46,966 nt of DNA from assembly GCA_023436495.1 (NCBI GenBank), contig JAEZIT010000109.1, positions 1-46,966 on the forward strand, in the 5' to 3' direction. The notes under the pieces are model-generated. The model had not been told where the DNA came from. It ran no database searches and worked only from the letters and a program-made list of their open reading frames with translations. This document shows positions 1 to 7,962 of this stretch, piece after piece. Both the position numbers and the translations under genes were made by a program. The DNA is from Acidobacteriota bacterium. Its GTDB lineage: Bacteria > Acidobacteriota > Blastocatellia > Pyrinomonadales > Pyrinomonadaceae. The first letter of the stretch is position 1; every line of letters starts with the position of its first letter.

Positions 1-74
1 ATCGGCGTCTGTGTGTTTCTGCCGACCAGCGACAGAAGCTTTTCGAATTCGAGCGTCTCCAGTGAAAAACTCAT
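1..74 (-). CDS. mutS2: MutS2 N-terminus (partial, runs off the window)
   Basis: Twenty-four codons can be read on the minus strand from an ATG at 74 to the window edge. The peptide begins MSFSLETLEFEKLLSLVG. The TLEF-x-K-L/I pattern followed by a short helix is typical of the start of MutS2, a MutS-like ATPase with a C-terminal Smr nuclease domain that acts on recombination intermediates or collided ribosomes. The start lies 4 nt after the stop of the DCC gene, so the two are probably co-transcribed. The catalytic parts lie outside the window, so the call rests on the N-terminal motif alone. Confidence 0.7.
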   Translation of the reverse strand, partial: MSFSLETLEFEKLLSLVGRNTQTP

Positions 75-78
75 ATGC

Positions 79-507
79 TTATGACAAAAACCTTGATCGA
101 ACATCCGGCGTCGGGATCATACAGGCGTCCATTTTTCCGAACACCCTGTACCGCCAGCGTGCTACCAGCCTGTAGATCGCGTCACGCACCGCCGCCGGAA
201 CTATCCGCAAAACGCCCAGCCATTTCCAGCCGCCTTCGAGCCTTGCGGCGATCCGGAGGGCAGCTTCGGAATGCGTAAAGACCTTGCCGTCTTCGAGCAG
301 TATAACCGAATCTATCGGATCGCCGCCTGCGTCTTCTCCGTTTGCTGTGACGGCCGTTTCGATCCCGAATTTTGCGGTCAGCTCACGGCCTGTGTCCGAT
401 TGCAGCGGAGCAAACTTGAAATACCCGTGCGGGTCGCGTTCGATCACGAAATTCACCGAACTGTTGCAGAAATTGCAGATCCCATCGAATAGAACGATCG
501 CTCCCAT
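79..507 (-). CDS. DCC family thiol-disulfide oxidoreductase-like protein (DUF393)
   Basis: This 142-residue protein opens with the family signature: Asp8 followed by Cys11 and Cys14 in DGICNFC, after a short beta strand. The fold is thioredoxin-like and the CxxC pair is the presumed redox centre. Length fits the family (about 120-150 residues). There is no signal peptide, so it should be cytoplasmic. Substrates of DCC proteins are mostly unknown. It is the upstream partner of mutS2 with a 4-nt gap, and its own upstream region (508-650) is shared with the divergent amidohydrolase operon. No clear promoter boxes were found there. Confidence 0.9.
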   Translation of the reverse strand: MGAIVLFDGICNFCNSSVNFVIERDPHGYFKFAPLQSDTGRELTAKFGIETAVTANGEDAGGDPIDSVILLEDGKVFTHSEAALRIAARLEGGWKWLGVLRIVPAAVRDAIYRLVARWRYRVFGKMDACMIPTPDVRSRFLS

Positions 508-650
508 ACGTTGATTTTACATTAATACGCGTAGAGCGGGCATGCGGTTCACTATCGGACACGGATGAGTTTTGCGTTCTGAAACTTTTCGATTATCCTC
601 TCCGTACAAAGAATTCGATTTAACCTAGATCAACATTCCGCTGAATACGT

Positions 651-2276
651 ATGAAACTGAAGCTCGTTTTGCTGGCCGCTGCCGCTATTGGCTCGCTTTT
701 TAGTGTCTCTGCGTCCGCCCAGACCTATGCGATCACGAATGCACGTGTCGTCACCGTCTCCGGCGGTACGATCGAACGCGGTACGGTCGTCATCCGCAAC
801 GGCCTTATCGACGCGGTCGGCGCCAACGTCGCCGCACCGGCTGACGCCAAGGTCTTCGACGGTACGGGATTGACCGTCTATCCCGGATTTATCGATTCGC
901 TGACGAACCTCGGGATGCCCGCTCCGCAGCGTCCGGCCGCAGGCGGTCCGCAGGCACAGCAGGCGGCTCCTGCTTCGAATTCGAATTATCCGGCCGGGCT
1001 TCGTCCCGAAGATGCCGCGATCGACGACCTGAAGGCAGGTGAAGCCCAGTTCGAATCGGCACGCAACGCCGGGTTTACGACTGTTGTTACGACCGGCCGC
1101 ACCGGCATATTCAACGGACGCTCGGCGATCATCGACCTTGCCGGCGATACGGTATCTTCGATGGTGCTGCGTTCGCCGTACGCTTATCACATTTCGTTCG
1201 CGACGGTCGGAGGCGGGAATTATCCGGCTTCGCTGCTTGGAACTTTCTCAGCACTCAGGCAAATGCTGCTCGACGCCAGGAGATTGCAGGACCTTGAAAA
1301 AGCTTACGCTGCAAATCCCCGCGGAGTCGTTCGTCCGCAGCCTGACCGTTCGCTCGAAGCCCTGTATCCCGCACTGAACCGCGAATTGCCGGTGGTGTTC
1401 AATGCCAACCGCGAGAACGAGATAGTGCGTGCTCTCGACCTTGCGAAGGAATTCAATCTTCGTGCGGTCATCGCCGGTGGACAGGAAGCATGGAAGCTTG
1501 CCGACAGGCTCAAGACACAGAACGTTCCCGTTCTGCTTTCTTTGAATTACCCGAAACGCACGGCTGCTGCTTCGCCTGAAGCGGATGCGGACAGCCTCGA
1601 TATGCTGCGGTTCCGTGCCGAGGCTCCGAAGGGCGCCGCACGACTTGCACAAGCAGGCGTCAAATTTGCGTTCCAATCCGGCGGGTTGACCAATCTCAAC
1701 GATTTCTTTGCGAACGCAGGAAAGACGGTCGAAGGCGGCCTGCCGCATGATGCTGCCGTCCGTGCGATGACGCTTGGTGCCGCAGAGGTTCTGGATGTCG
1801 CGGACAGCACCGGTTCGGTCGAAGCAGGGAAGATCGCGAACTTGACGGTGGTCAAAGGCGACGTGTTCGGAAAAGATCGTGCGGTCACACATATCTTTGT
1901 TGACGGCAAATATTTCGAGCAAAAGGAACCGCCGAAACAGCCTGCACGATCGGGAGCCGCCGCGCCGTCATTGCCGAACGTCGGCGGAAATTACGCCATT
2001 ACGATCGAGATTCCGGGCCAATCGGTCACCGGAACGCTTGCGATGATACAGCAGGGAGCCGTGGTCACAGGTTCGATCGAAACACAGGTCACCGGCACCG
2101 CTCCGATCAAAGACGGCAAGGTAACCGCCGAAGGCTTTACCTTTAATGCAACGGTCGAATACGCGGGCAGCGTGATCGAGATCATCGTCAAAGGCTCGGT
2201 AACAGGCAGCAACATCAGCGGAACGATCGATTCTCCGCAGGGAGCCATCCCGTTTTCGGGAACCAGAAATCCGTAA
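651..2276 (+). CDS. Exported amidohydrolase-fold protein lacking metal ligands, with C-terminal beta domain
   Basis: The 541-residue protein has a signal peptide (about residues 1-24, ending ASA-Q) and an imidazolonepropionase-like amidohydrolase fold (about 25-430). In active members the strand PGxID is followed by HxH, but here PGFID (78-82) is followed by Ser-Leu-Thr-Asn. The later HxH/His positions read FNAN and GGQEAWK, and the final Asp region reads FQSGG. All expected metal ligands therefore appear lost while the fold is kept, suggesting a non-catalytic or altered role. Residues 444-541 form an extra beta-rich domain that recurs at the end of the M16 protein at 38315-40036. It is the first gene of a four-gene operon; its TAA overlaps the next ATG by one base. 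Confidence 0.85.
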   Translation: MKLKLVLLAAAAIGSLFSVSASAQTYAITNARVVTVSGGTIERGTVVIRNGLIDAVGANVAAPADAKVFDGTGLTVYPGFIDSLTNLGMPAPQRPAAGGPQAQQAAPASNSNYPAGLRPEDAAIDDLKAGEAQFESARNAGFTTVVTTGRTGIFNGRSAIIDLAGDTVSSMVLRSPYAYHISFATVGGGNYPASLLGTFSALRQMLLDARRLQDLEKAYAANPRGVVRPQPDRSLEALYPALNRELPVVFNANRENEIVRALDLAKEFNLRAVIAGGQEAWKLADRLKTQNVPVLLSLNYPKRTAAASPEADADSLDMLRFRAEAPKGAARLAQAGVKFAFQSGGLTNLNDFFANAGKTVEGGLPHDAAVRAMTLGAAEVLDVADSTGSVEAGKIANLTVVKGDVFGKDRAVTHIFVDGKYFEQKEPPKQPARSGAAAPSLPNVGGNYAITIEIPGQSVTGTLAMIQQGAVVTGSIETQVTGTAPIKDGKVTAEGFTFNATVEYAGSVIEIIVKGSVTGSNISGTIDSPQGAIPFSGTRNP

Positions 2277-2845
2277 TGAAGAGATTCGTCTTATTTACAA
2301 CTATCGTCATTACTATCGCTTTTGCGGTAGGGTGCGGGCATTCCGTATCGCAGTCACCGCCGGGTGACCAGCACGCCGGGCATGCTTCGGGAAGCGACAA
2401 TACGTCTCCGTATGCCGGACAGGAGCAGCGGAATATCAAGGCCTTGAGCAACTCGGAGATCAACGGTTTCCTGAACGGCGAGGGAATGGGATTTGCGAAA
2501 GCCGCGGAATTGAACGGATACCCCGGGCCGAAGCACGTTCTTGAACTTAAAGACGCTCTCGGACTTCCGCAGGAGCAGGTTGCGAAGGTCTCGGCAGTGT
2601 TCGACCGAATGAAGGCAGATGCAGTCCGGATCGGCCACGAGATCGTCGAAAACGAAACGAGCCTCGAAGCCTCGTTCAGGCAAGGTAGCGTAAGCGCCGA
2701 GTCATTAAAGGGTCAGACAGCAGAGATCGAACGTCTGAAGGGCGAATTGCGATATGCCCATTTGGCGGCACATTTGGAAACTAAGGCGGTCATGACTCCC
2801 GAACAGATCGCGAAATACAACGAACTTCGGGGTTATAAACACTAG
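2276..2845 (+). CDS. Spy/CpxP-like periplasmic lipoprotein
   Basis: The 189-residue protein starts with a lipoprotein signal peptide whose lipobox ends AFAVGC, making Cys20 the likely lipidated residue. A short His-containing linker follows (DQHAGHASG). The rest is predicted helical, with a C-terminal MTPEQIAKYNELRG segment resembling the LTxxQ motif of Spy/CpxP proteins, which are periplasmic chaperones or metal/stress sensors. This is a fold-level assignment from weak motifs. The start codon overlaps the stop of the preceding amidohydrolase (TAATG), which implies translational coupling. The next amidohydrolase starts 17 bp downstream. Confidence 0.6.
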   Translation: MKRFVLFTTIVITIAFAVGCGHSVSQSPPGDQHAGHASGSDNTSPYAGQEQRNIKALSNSEINGFLNGEGMGFAKAAELNGYPGPKHVLELKDALGLPQEQVAKVSAVFDRMKADAVRIGHEIVENETSLEASFRQGSVSAESLKGQTAEIERLKGELRYAHLAAHLETKAVMTPEQIAKYNELRGYKH

Positions 2846-2862
2846 AAAAATTTCTGAGAATT

Positions 2863-4275
2863 ATGTCCAAAGCGATGAAACCGATAACTTTACTACTCGC
2901 CTGCATAGTCCTTGTTTCCGGGCTGGTGACGAACGTCACGGCACAGACAGCCGGCGACGTGCTTATCAAAAACGCCACAGTGCTGACCGCCGTTAACGGT
3001 ACGCTGGAGAATACGGACATTCTGGTCCGGGGCGGAAAGATCTTGCGTATCGGCAAGAATATCAACGCTCCTGCCGGTGTTGCGGTGATCGATGGGACTG
3101 GAAAATTTGTAACGCCCGGGATAATCGACGCTCATTCGCATTCGATGCTGGATGCGATCAACGAATTCTCGTATTCGGTCACGTCTATGACGGACGTCCG
3201 CGACGTTCTGAACCCGAACGATGTCGCCATTTATAGGGCACTCGCCGGCGGGGTCACGTCGGCACTGCTGCTGCACGGTTCGGCGAATTCGATCGGCGGG
3301 CAAAGCGCTACGGTCAAGTTCAAATGGGGAAGGCCGGTTGGGGAATTCCCGATCGCCGGTGCTCCGCTCGGGATCAAGTTCGCTATGGGCGAAAATCCCA
3401 AACGGTCGAGCTCGCAGGGCATTCCCGGGCAGCAGACGCGTTATCCGCGTACCAGAATGGGCGTTATCGAAACGATGCGCGACGCGTTCGTCCGTGCACG
3501 GAATTACAAACAGGCTTGGGACGATTTCAATGCGAAAAAGACCAAAGTACAGCCTCGCCGCGACCTCGAACTCGAACCGCTGGTCGAGATAATCGAGGGC
3601 AAACGCCTCGTCCACGCACACGGCTACCGTTCAGACGAACACCTGAACCTGATGCAGCTCGCCGAAGAATTCGGGTTCCGCATCGGCACGCTTCAACACG
3701 GGCTCGAAGCCTATAAGATCGCACCCGAGATCGCCAAACACGGTGCCGGCGTTTCGATCTTTATCGACAGCTGGAGCTACAAGCTCGAAGCCTACGACGC
3801 CATTCCGTACAACGCCTATATTCTCTGGAAGAACGGCGTCAATGTTTCCATCAACTCCGATTCGGACGAACGCATGCGTCGGCTTAATTTGGATGCGGCA
3901 AAGGTGATGAAATACGGCGGGGTTCCTGAACAGGACGCTCTGCGGATGATCACGCTAAACCCGGCGAAACAGCTCGGGATCGACAAACGCACCGGTTCGA
4001 TCGAGACTGGAAAGGACGCCGACCTTGTCATCTGGAACGCACATCCGTTCAGCGTCTATTCGCGGCCTGAAATGACGTTCATTGAAGGCGTCGCCTATTT
4101 CGACCGCTCGAAGGACATATCGCGTCGTGACGAACTTGCACGCGAACGCGAAGCCCTCGAAAAACTTGACGTGAACAAAGCACCTGCCTCAGGCGGGACA
4201 CAGCCGCGTATACCGAGCGAACACCGACTCGAAGACCGCGACGAACACAGCATCGAGATCGGAGGTAACCGGTAA
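2863..4275 (+). CDS. Exported amidohydrolase, metal-binding site intact
   Basis: The 470-residue protein has a signal peptide (about 1-28, ending VTAQ) and an amidohydrolase domain. PGIIDAHSH carries the first metal pair His91 and His93. Further ligands are visible as the VHAHG His, the LQHG His and the Asp in NSDSDE. It is the only catalytically plausible member of the trio and probably hydrolyses a cyclic amide, peptide-like or related substrate in the periplasm. The substrate cannot be read from sequence. A second ATG four codons in (2875) would shorten the signal peptide slightly. The stop TAA overlaps the next ATG by one base. The C-terminal 35 residues are charged and look unstructured. 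Confidence 0.88.
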   Translation: MSKAMKPITLLLACIVLVSGLVTNVTAQTAGDVLIKNATVLTAVNGTLENTDILVRGGKILRIGKNINAPAGVAVIDGTGKFVTPGIIDAHSHSMLDAINEFSYSVTSMTDVRDVLNPNDVAIYRALAGGVTSALLLHGSANSIGGQSATVKFKWGRPVGEFPIAGAPLGIKFAMGENPKRSSSQGIPGQQTRYPRTRMGVIETMRDAFVRARNYKQAWDDFNAKKTKVQPRRDLELEPLVEIIEGKRLVHAHGYRSDEHLNLMQLAEEFGFRIGTLQHGLEAYKIAPEIAKHGAGVSIFIDSWSYKLEAYDAIPYNAYILWKNGVNVSINSDSDERMRRLNLDAAKVMKYGGVPEQDALRMITLNPAKQLGIDKRTGSIETGKDADLVIWNAHPFSVYSRPEMTFIEGVAYFDRSKDISRRDELAREREALEKLDVNKAPASGGTQPRIPSEHRLEDRDEHSIEIGGNR

Positions 4276-5639
4276 TGAGGTCAATGATAAAGTACGCTAA
4301 ATTCGCATTCTCCGTACCCGTTCGGCTGTTCGCCGTCGTTTTCGCACTTGCCGCCATCGCTTCGGCACAGAGCGACGGTTCGCAGCAGAATCTGACCGGA
4401 CGGAACAGTTCGTTCGTCATCGAAAATGCCCGTATCGTGACGGTTTCCGGGCCTGTGATCGAGAATGGTTCGGTGCTCATCCGCGACGGCAAGATCGCTG
4501 CGGTCGGCACGAACGTTCAGGTCCCGGCCGGCGTGGAACGCATCAACGGCAAAGGACTGTCGGTCTATCCGGGAATGATCGACGCAGGAACCACCCTCGG
4601 GCTTGCGGAAATTCCGCTGGGTGCGAACGCCACCATGGACGTCGCCGAAACCGGTTCGAACAACGCCAACGCTAAGGCTATACGCGGCATCAATCCGCAT
4701 ACTTCGCACGTCAACGTTACACGCGTTAACGGCATCACGACCGTTCTGTCGGCACCTTCGGGTGGGACCATCGCCGGACAGGCCGCGGTCATCAATCTGA
4801 GTGGTTCGACACAGGCTGAAATGGCGGTCGTGCCGGAATTCGGGCTTGTGATCAATTTCCCGCGTATCTCGACGTTCGGCGGTTTCACGCCCGGCGTCGG
4901 CAGGCAGGAGATCGAGTTCAGCGAAGCGGTAAAACGCCGCGATGCACAGCTCGACGAGCTTAAGAAGATATTCACCGAAGCCGAGAATTACGCCCGCGCG
5001 AAAGAAGCCTACGCTAAGGATAAAACGCTGCCTTTTACGCCGACCGACCAGAAGTTCGACGCCCTTATCCCTTACATTCGGGGGCAGAAACCCGTCATTT
5101 TTACCGCCGAACGCGAACGCGATATTCGCGGCGTTGCGAAATTCGTGGGCGAAATGAAGCTGAAGGGAATTCTGATCGGAGGTCAGGAAGCCTGGAAAGC
5201 CGCCGACGACCTGAAAAAGAACAACATCGCCGTCATTTTCACGAACATTTACAACCTGCCGGTGCGTGACGACGATGCGTACGATTTCCTGTTCGAAGGC
5301 CCGGCAAAGCTCCGTCAGGCAGGCATTCCGTTCGCAATTTCCACCGGCAACGACGGCGCCGAGGTTCGCGATCTGCCTTACCACGCCGGACTCGCCTCCG
5401 CCTACGGACTGTCCAAAGACGACGCACTCCGTTCGGTCACCCTCTATCCGGCACAGATCCTTGGGATCGCCGACCGTCTCGGCTCGATCGAAACCGGCAA
5501 GATCGCAAATATCGTTGTGACCGACGGCGACATGCTCGAACCGCGAACGAACATCAAATACTTGTTCATCAACGGCCGAATGCTGCCCCTGACCAGCCGC
5601 CATACCGAGCTGTTCGAAAGCTTTAAGGACCGGAAATGA
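4275..5639 (+). CDS. Exported amidohydrolase-fold protein lacking metal ligands
   Basis: The 454-residue protein has a signal peptide (about 1-31, ending SAQ) and an amidohydrolase-like body. The expected HxH after PGMID (99-103) is replaced by Ala-Gly-Thr-Thr. The later ligand segments read IFTAERERD and LIGGQEAWK, closely matching the segments in the first amidohydrolase of the operon (FNANREN, IAGGQEAWK). These two proteins are therefore a non-catalytic subfamily flanking an intact enzyme. Unlike the first, this one ends without the C-terminal beta domain. Translation is coupled to the upstream gene through TAATG. Two hairpins follow the stop. Confidence 0.85.
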   Translation: MRSMIKYAKFAFSVPVRLFAVVFALAAIASAQSDGSQQNLTGRNSSFVIENARIVTVSGPVIENGSVLIRDGKIAAVGTNVQVPAGVERINGKGLSVYPGMIDAGTTLGLAEIPLGANATMDVAETGSNNANAKAIRGINPHTSHVNVTRVNGITTVLSAPSGGTIAGQAAVINLSGSTQAEMAVVPEFGLVINFPRISTFGGFTPGVGRQEIEFSEAVKRRDAQLDELKKIFTEAENYARAKEAYAKDKTLPFTPTDQKFDALIPYIRGQKPVIFTAERERDIRGVAKFVGEMKLKGILIGGQEAWKAADDLKKNNIAVIFTNIYNLPVRDDDAYDFLFEGPAKLRQAGIPFAISTGNDGAEVRDLPYHAGLASAYGLSKDDALRSVTLYPAQILGIADRLGSIETGKIANIVVTDGDMLEPRTNIKYLFINGRMLPLTSRHTELFESFKDRK

Positions 5640-5673
5640 GTGTTCAGTTATGCTTAGCCGGATCTCAACTCAG

Positions 5674-5709
5674 AACGAGGCTGCCTGAAAAGCTAACCTC
5701 GTTTCTTTT
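5674..5709 (+). terminator. Candidate terminator after the amidohydrolase operon
   Basis: A 7-bp perfect stem, AACGAGG (5674-5680) with CCTCGTT (5697-5703), has a 16-nt loop and is followed by TCTTTTG. The stem is short and the loop large, so it is a weak candidate compared with the next hairpin. Confidence 0.35.
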
Positions 5710-5796
5710 GTAGATCGTCGGGCCAGGAACTTGAAAGCCGGGCGGGTCGTAAAGCGATTTACCTCGTTTGGGGATGCTCGGGGGATCGAGAAATGA

Positions 5797-5834
5797 AAGA
5801 GGCCGCCGGAAACCTCGTTTCCATTCGGCCTCTT
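5797..5834. terminator. Bidirectional terminator between convergent genes
   Basis: AAGAGGCCG (5797-5805) pairs perfectly with CGGCCTCTT (5826-5834). It is followed by ATCTTT on the plus strand and TCATTTCTC on the minus strand. It sits between the amidohydrolase operon and the convergent acidic-protein gene. Within 5640-5860 the word ACCTCGTTT occurs three times (from 5696, 5761 and 5812), once inside this hairpin's loop. Confidence 0.6.
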
Positions 5835-5860
5835 ATCTTTAGCACTCACTCTTACTGCAA

Positions 5861-6235
5861 TTATATCGAGTCGTCGTTCGATTTAGAACTTTCATTCATC
5901 TCAAATCGATCACGATCCCGTTTACCGATCTTTCCTATGATATCCAGAGGTTCATTGTCGGCATAGTCAATACCCATTGCGTGCGCATTATCTTCGACGT
6001 CGGATTGGTCAGGCGTCGGGTTATGTCCAAAGACGCTTTCGGCACCGGAATCCTCAACATCTTCCCATTCGGCGTCGATATCGCCGCCCGAGTCGGCCGG
6101 CGAGGCGGAATTGTGCTCGTTAATTCGTTCAAGCAGCTCGCTGGGAGCGGCCGGAGCGGAGGCAATTTCCTCGTCCATAAATTCCTTTATTTCCGGATCG
6201 GGAATATCTTCGTCATTAAATTCCTTGCGATTCAT
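5861..6235 (-). CDS. Acidic DUF6335-like hypothetical protein
   Basis: This 124-residue protein is strongly acidic, with a disordered-looking N-terminus and no signal peptide. Motifs in its middle (GGDIDAEWEDVEDSGAES, then GHNPTPDQSDVED and a C-terminal DRDRFEM) match my recollection of the DUF6335 family of cyanobacteria and acidobacteria, whose function is unknown. A good ribosome-binding site, GGAGGA, precedes the ATG on the minus strand. It is a single gene; the zinc-ribbon gene upstream is separated by 68 bp. Confidence 0.7.
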   Translation of the reverse strand: MNRKEFNDEDIPDPEIKEFMDEEIASAPAAPSELLERINEHNSASPADSGGDIDAEWEDVEDSGAESVFGHNPTPDQSDVEDNAHAMGIDYADNEPLDIIGKIGKRDRDRFEMNESSKSNDDSI

Positions 6236-6303
6236 AACCGTGTCCTCCGCTTTTTGTATGTTAAAAAGGATAACACACTGTAGATACTTCTATACAAGGA
6301 TTT

Positions 6304-6576
6304 TCAGATAAAGACGACGGTTTGCGACGATGGTATCTCAAACCTTTTACGGCACCGCATGTTTTTGCACATCAGCATGTCATCGACACGGACCATATAA
6401 TCGCGCGATTTTTGAAATCGTGCACGATCCTGTTCGTTCATTTGCCGGGGAGTCTGTTTTTTCTTTGTTCGACGAATCCAGCGGATGTCGTAATCGTTTC
6501 GTTCACGGCAGAACGGACAAGAATAACTGGCCGTTTTAGTTTCCTGTTTCTCGTCGAAAATATCGCGTTCGTTCAT
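6304..6576 (-). CDS. Small zinc-ribbon hypothetical protein
   Basis: The 90-residue protein has two cysteine knuckles, CPFC (Cys20 and Cys23) and CKNMRC (Cys70 and Cys75), separated by a basic stretch with RRTKKK. This spacing is consistent with a single zinc ribbon. No domain name can be assigned. It may bind nucleic acid, which is an inference from the basic linker only. It lies upstream of the DUF6335-like gene on the same strand and 48 bp downstream of the DUF971 gene, and may be the end of that transcript. Confidence 0.6.
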   Translation of the reverse strand: MNERDIFDEKQETKTASYSCPFCRERNDYDIRWIRRTKKKQTPRQMNEQDRARFQKSRDYMVRVDDMLMCKNMRCRKRFEIPSSQTVVFI

Positions 6577-6624
6577 GAGAACATTGTAGCAGAAATGGAA
6601 GGCAGAGATGTGGAGCGAAAAGTC

Positions 6625-6915
6625 CTAATTATTTAACTTGCGAAGGAAGTCAAAGCTGAAAATTCCGGTATTATGGCCATCGGAAAAATGAAAGTTTAGA
6701 GCGTAGCGGCCGACGATCGAGATCTGGGTGAACGTTAGTTCGTTAGATACGGATTCGTCCTTCAACATCTTTTCGCCTGTCCATTCGTTAATGCACGCGG
6801 CGCACGGACACGAACGCCGCAGCTCCGGGGCGTTGTATCGTGTTTCGCGGTCATCCGACCATATGATCGAAAGCTCACTATCGCTTTCTTCTATTATTTG
6901 AATCGGCTCGATCAT
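6625..6915 (-). CDS. DUF971 domain protein
   Basis: The 96-residue protein matches DUF971 (the N-terminal domain of gamma-butyrobetaine hydroxylase-like proteins). It has a short beta-rich start, then LRRSCPCAACINEWTGE with Cys36, Cys38 and Cys41, and a C-terminal GHNTGIFSFDFLRKL segment. Stand-alone DUF971 proteins are often linked to iron-sulfur or redox maintenance, but their role is not settled. The ATG at 6915, 5 nt after the ytxJ stop, is preferred over an in-frame start further upstream that would overlap ytxJ. Confidence 0.85.
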   Translation of the reverse strand: MIEPIQIIEESDSELSIIWSDDRETRYNAPELRRSCPCAACINEWTGEKMLKDESVSNELTFTQISIVGRYALNFHFSDGHNTGIFSFDFLRKLNN

Positions 6916-6919
6916 AAAT

Positions 6920-7249
6920 TCAGTTTTTCGATAGCGATGCGGCGATCTCTTCGATATCAATATCGTAATGGGACGCGTGATATTTTACCAATCCGGAATC
7001 GAGAACGATGGCCTGCGGCGATTCGTGGCGAATGCCAGTGCGTTCGGCGATCTCATTAGAAATGCTGCGGGCATCCTGAACGATAATAAGATTAATATCG
7101 GCATCGAGCGATGAGACTCTATTAAAAAGCGAAGCGCTGATGCCGCAGGTCCTACTATGCTTAAAAAAAATGACCGGAGCAGAATGAGAACCTGCAATTA
7201 CGGATTCAAGTTTTTCAAGCGAATTAACTTCAATAAAATTTGCTGTCAT
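6920..7249 (-). CDS. ytxJ: YtxJ-like bacillithiol-system monothiol redox protein
   Basis: The 109-residue thioredoxin-fold protein carries the motif FFKHSRTCGIS, with a single active-site Cys35, as in the YtxJ family (DUF2847) proposed to act as a monothiol bacilliredoxin. This suggests the organism makes bacillithiol, but no bsh genes are in the window. The ATG at 7249 is preferred to a TTG nine bases upstream. The gene starts a few bases after the stop of the membrane protein gene, inside the glgP transcript. Confidence 0.75.
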   Translation of the reverse strand: MTANFIEVNSLEKLESVIAGSHSAPVIFFKHSRTCGISASLFNRVSSLDADINLIIVQDARSISNEIAERTGIRHESPQAIVLDSGLVKYHASHYDIDIEEIAASLSKN

Positions 7250-7254
7250 AAGTA

Positions 7255-7959
7255 TCAATATGTGTAAGGCGGCGTATAGTTATCTGCCGCGCGAGCCGGG
7301 AATATCTTGCGATAAGCGACCAACTGACCGGCAAGCATCACCGGGATAACAAAATAGATCCCTACACACAGAGCGAGCTGGCCGACTATGGCCAGGACCG
7401 TGTTGACGCCGAGCAAACCCGCGACGCCGCCCAAATTGCCGAACACGGCCTTGGCACTTGTCATCATCGCGGGGCCGGCCCCGAGTCCACGATCAACAAT
7501 AAGCGGAAATGCGAACATTAAAAGGGTGTGTAGGCATACCATTATGATGATGAAAATAACGTCGAAGAATACGGCACCGAGGAGCATCATCATAAATTCT
7601 TCCTGATCGAGTTTCGGCCCCATTATGACCGCCATTAAGATCGGAAAGTATATGATTGCATAAACAACGATCATTGGGACGACAATGACGAGCATTACTA
7701 CGAATCCGGGCAGTAGCCATTGGAATCCTTTCCAAAGTCCGTCGAATTCGACGCGGCCGCCGTCTATTTTTTTCAAGTAACAATACGTAATGCCGCAGAT
7801 CATCGATCCCAGCAGCAAATGCAGCGTCGCTCCGCCAATAATGCCACCCACCAATGTGATCGCGAAGAGGAGCCAGTATTCGCCTTTGATCAACTCCCAG
7901 CCTTCTTTAACACATTCGACGGGGCGTATGACGCCGCGACGGTATTCGCTATTTTCCAT
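7255..7959 (-). CDS. Polytopic membrane protein of unknown function
   Basis: The 234-residue protein has a soluble N-terminal stretch, RPVECVKEGWELIKGEY, followed by about five or six hydrophobic segments. These are near residues 28-60, 83-113, 125-150, 185-200 and 203-225. The architecture resembles the small integral membrane proteins annotated with DUF975 or the glycerophosphodiester phosphodiesterase membrane domain, but I cannot assign a family. It starts 3 nt after the glgP stop, which implies co-translation. A role related to glycogen metabolism is not supported by anything beyond position. Confidence 0.75.
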   Translation of the reverse strand: MENSEYRRGVIRPVECVKEGWELIKGEYWLLFAITLVGGIIGGATLHLLLGSMICGITYCYLKKIDGGRVEFDGLWKGFQWLLPGFVVMLVIVVPMIVVYAIIYFPILMAVIMGPKLDQEEFMMMLLGAVFFDVIFIIIMVCLHTLLMFAFPLIVDRGLGAGPAMMTSAKAVFGNLGGVAGLLGVNTVLAIVGQLALCVGIYFVIPVMLAGQLVAYRKIFPARAADNYTPPYTY

Positions 7960-7962
7960 ATA

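Noticed and set aside
4281..5603. A 440-codon open frame on the minus strand opposite the third amidohydrolase
   Set aside because: The plus-strand gene has a signal peptide and family motifs. The antisense frame has no recognisable motif and arises from codon bias.
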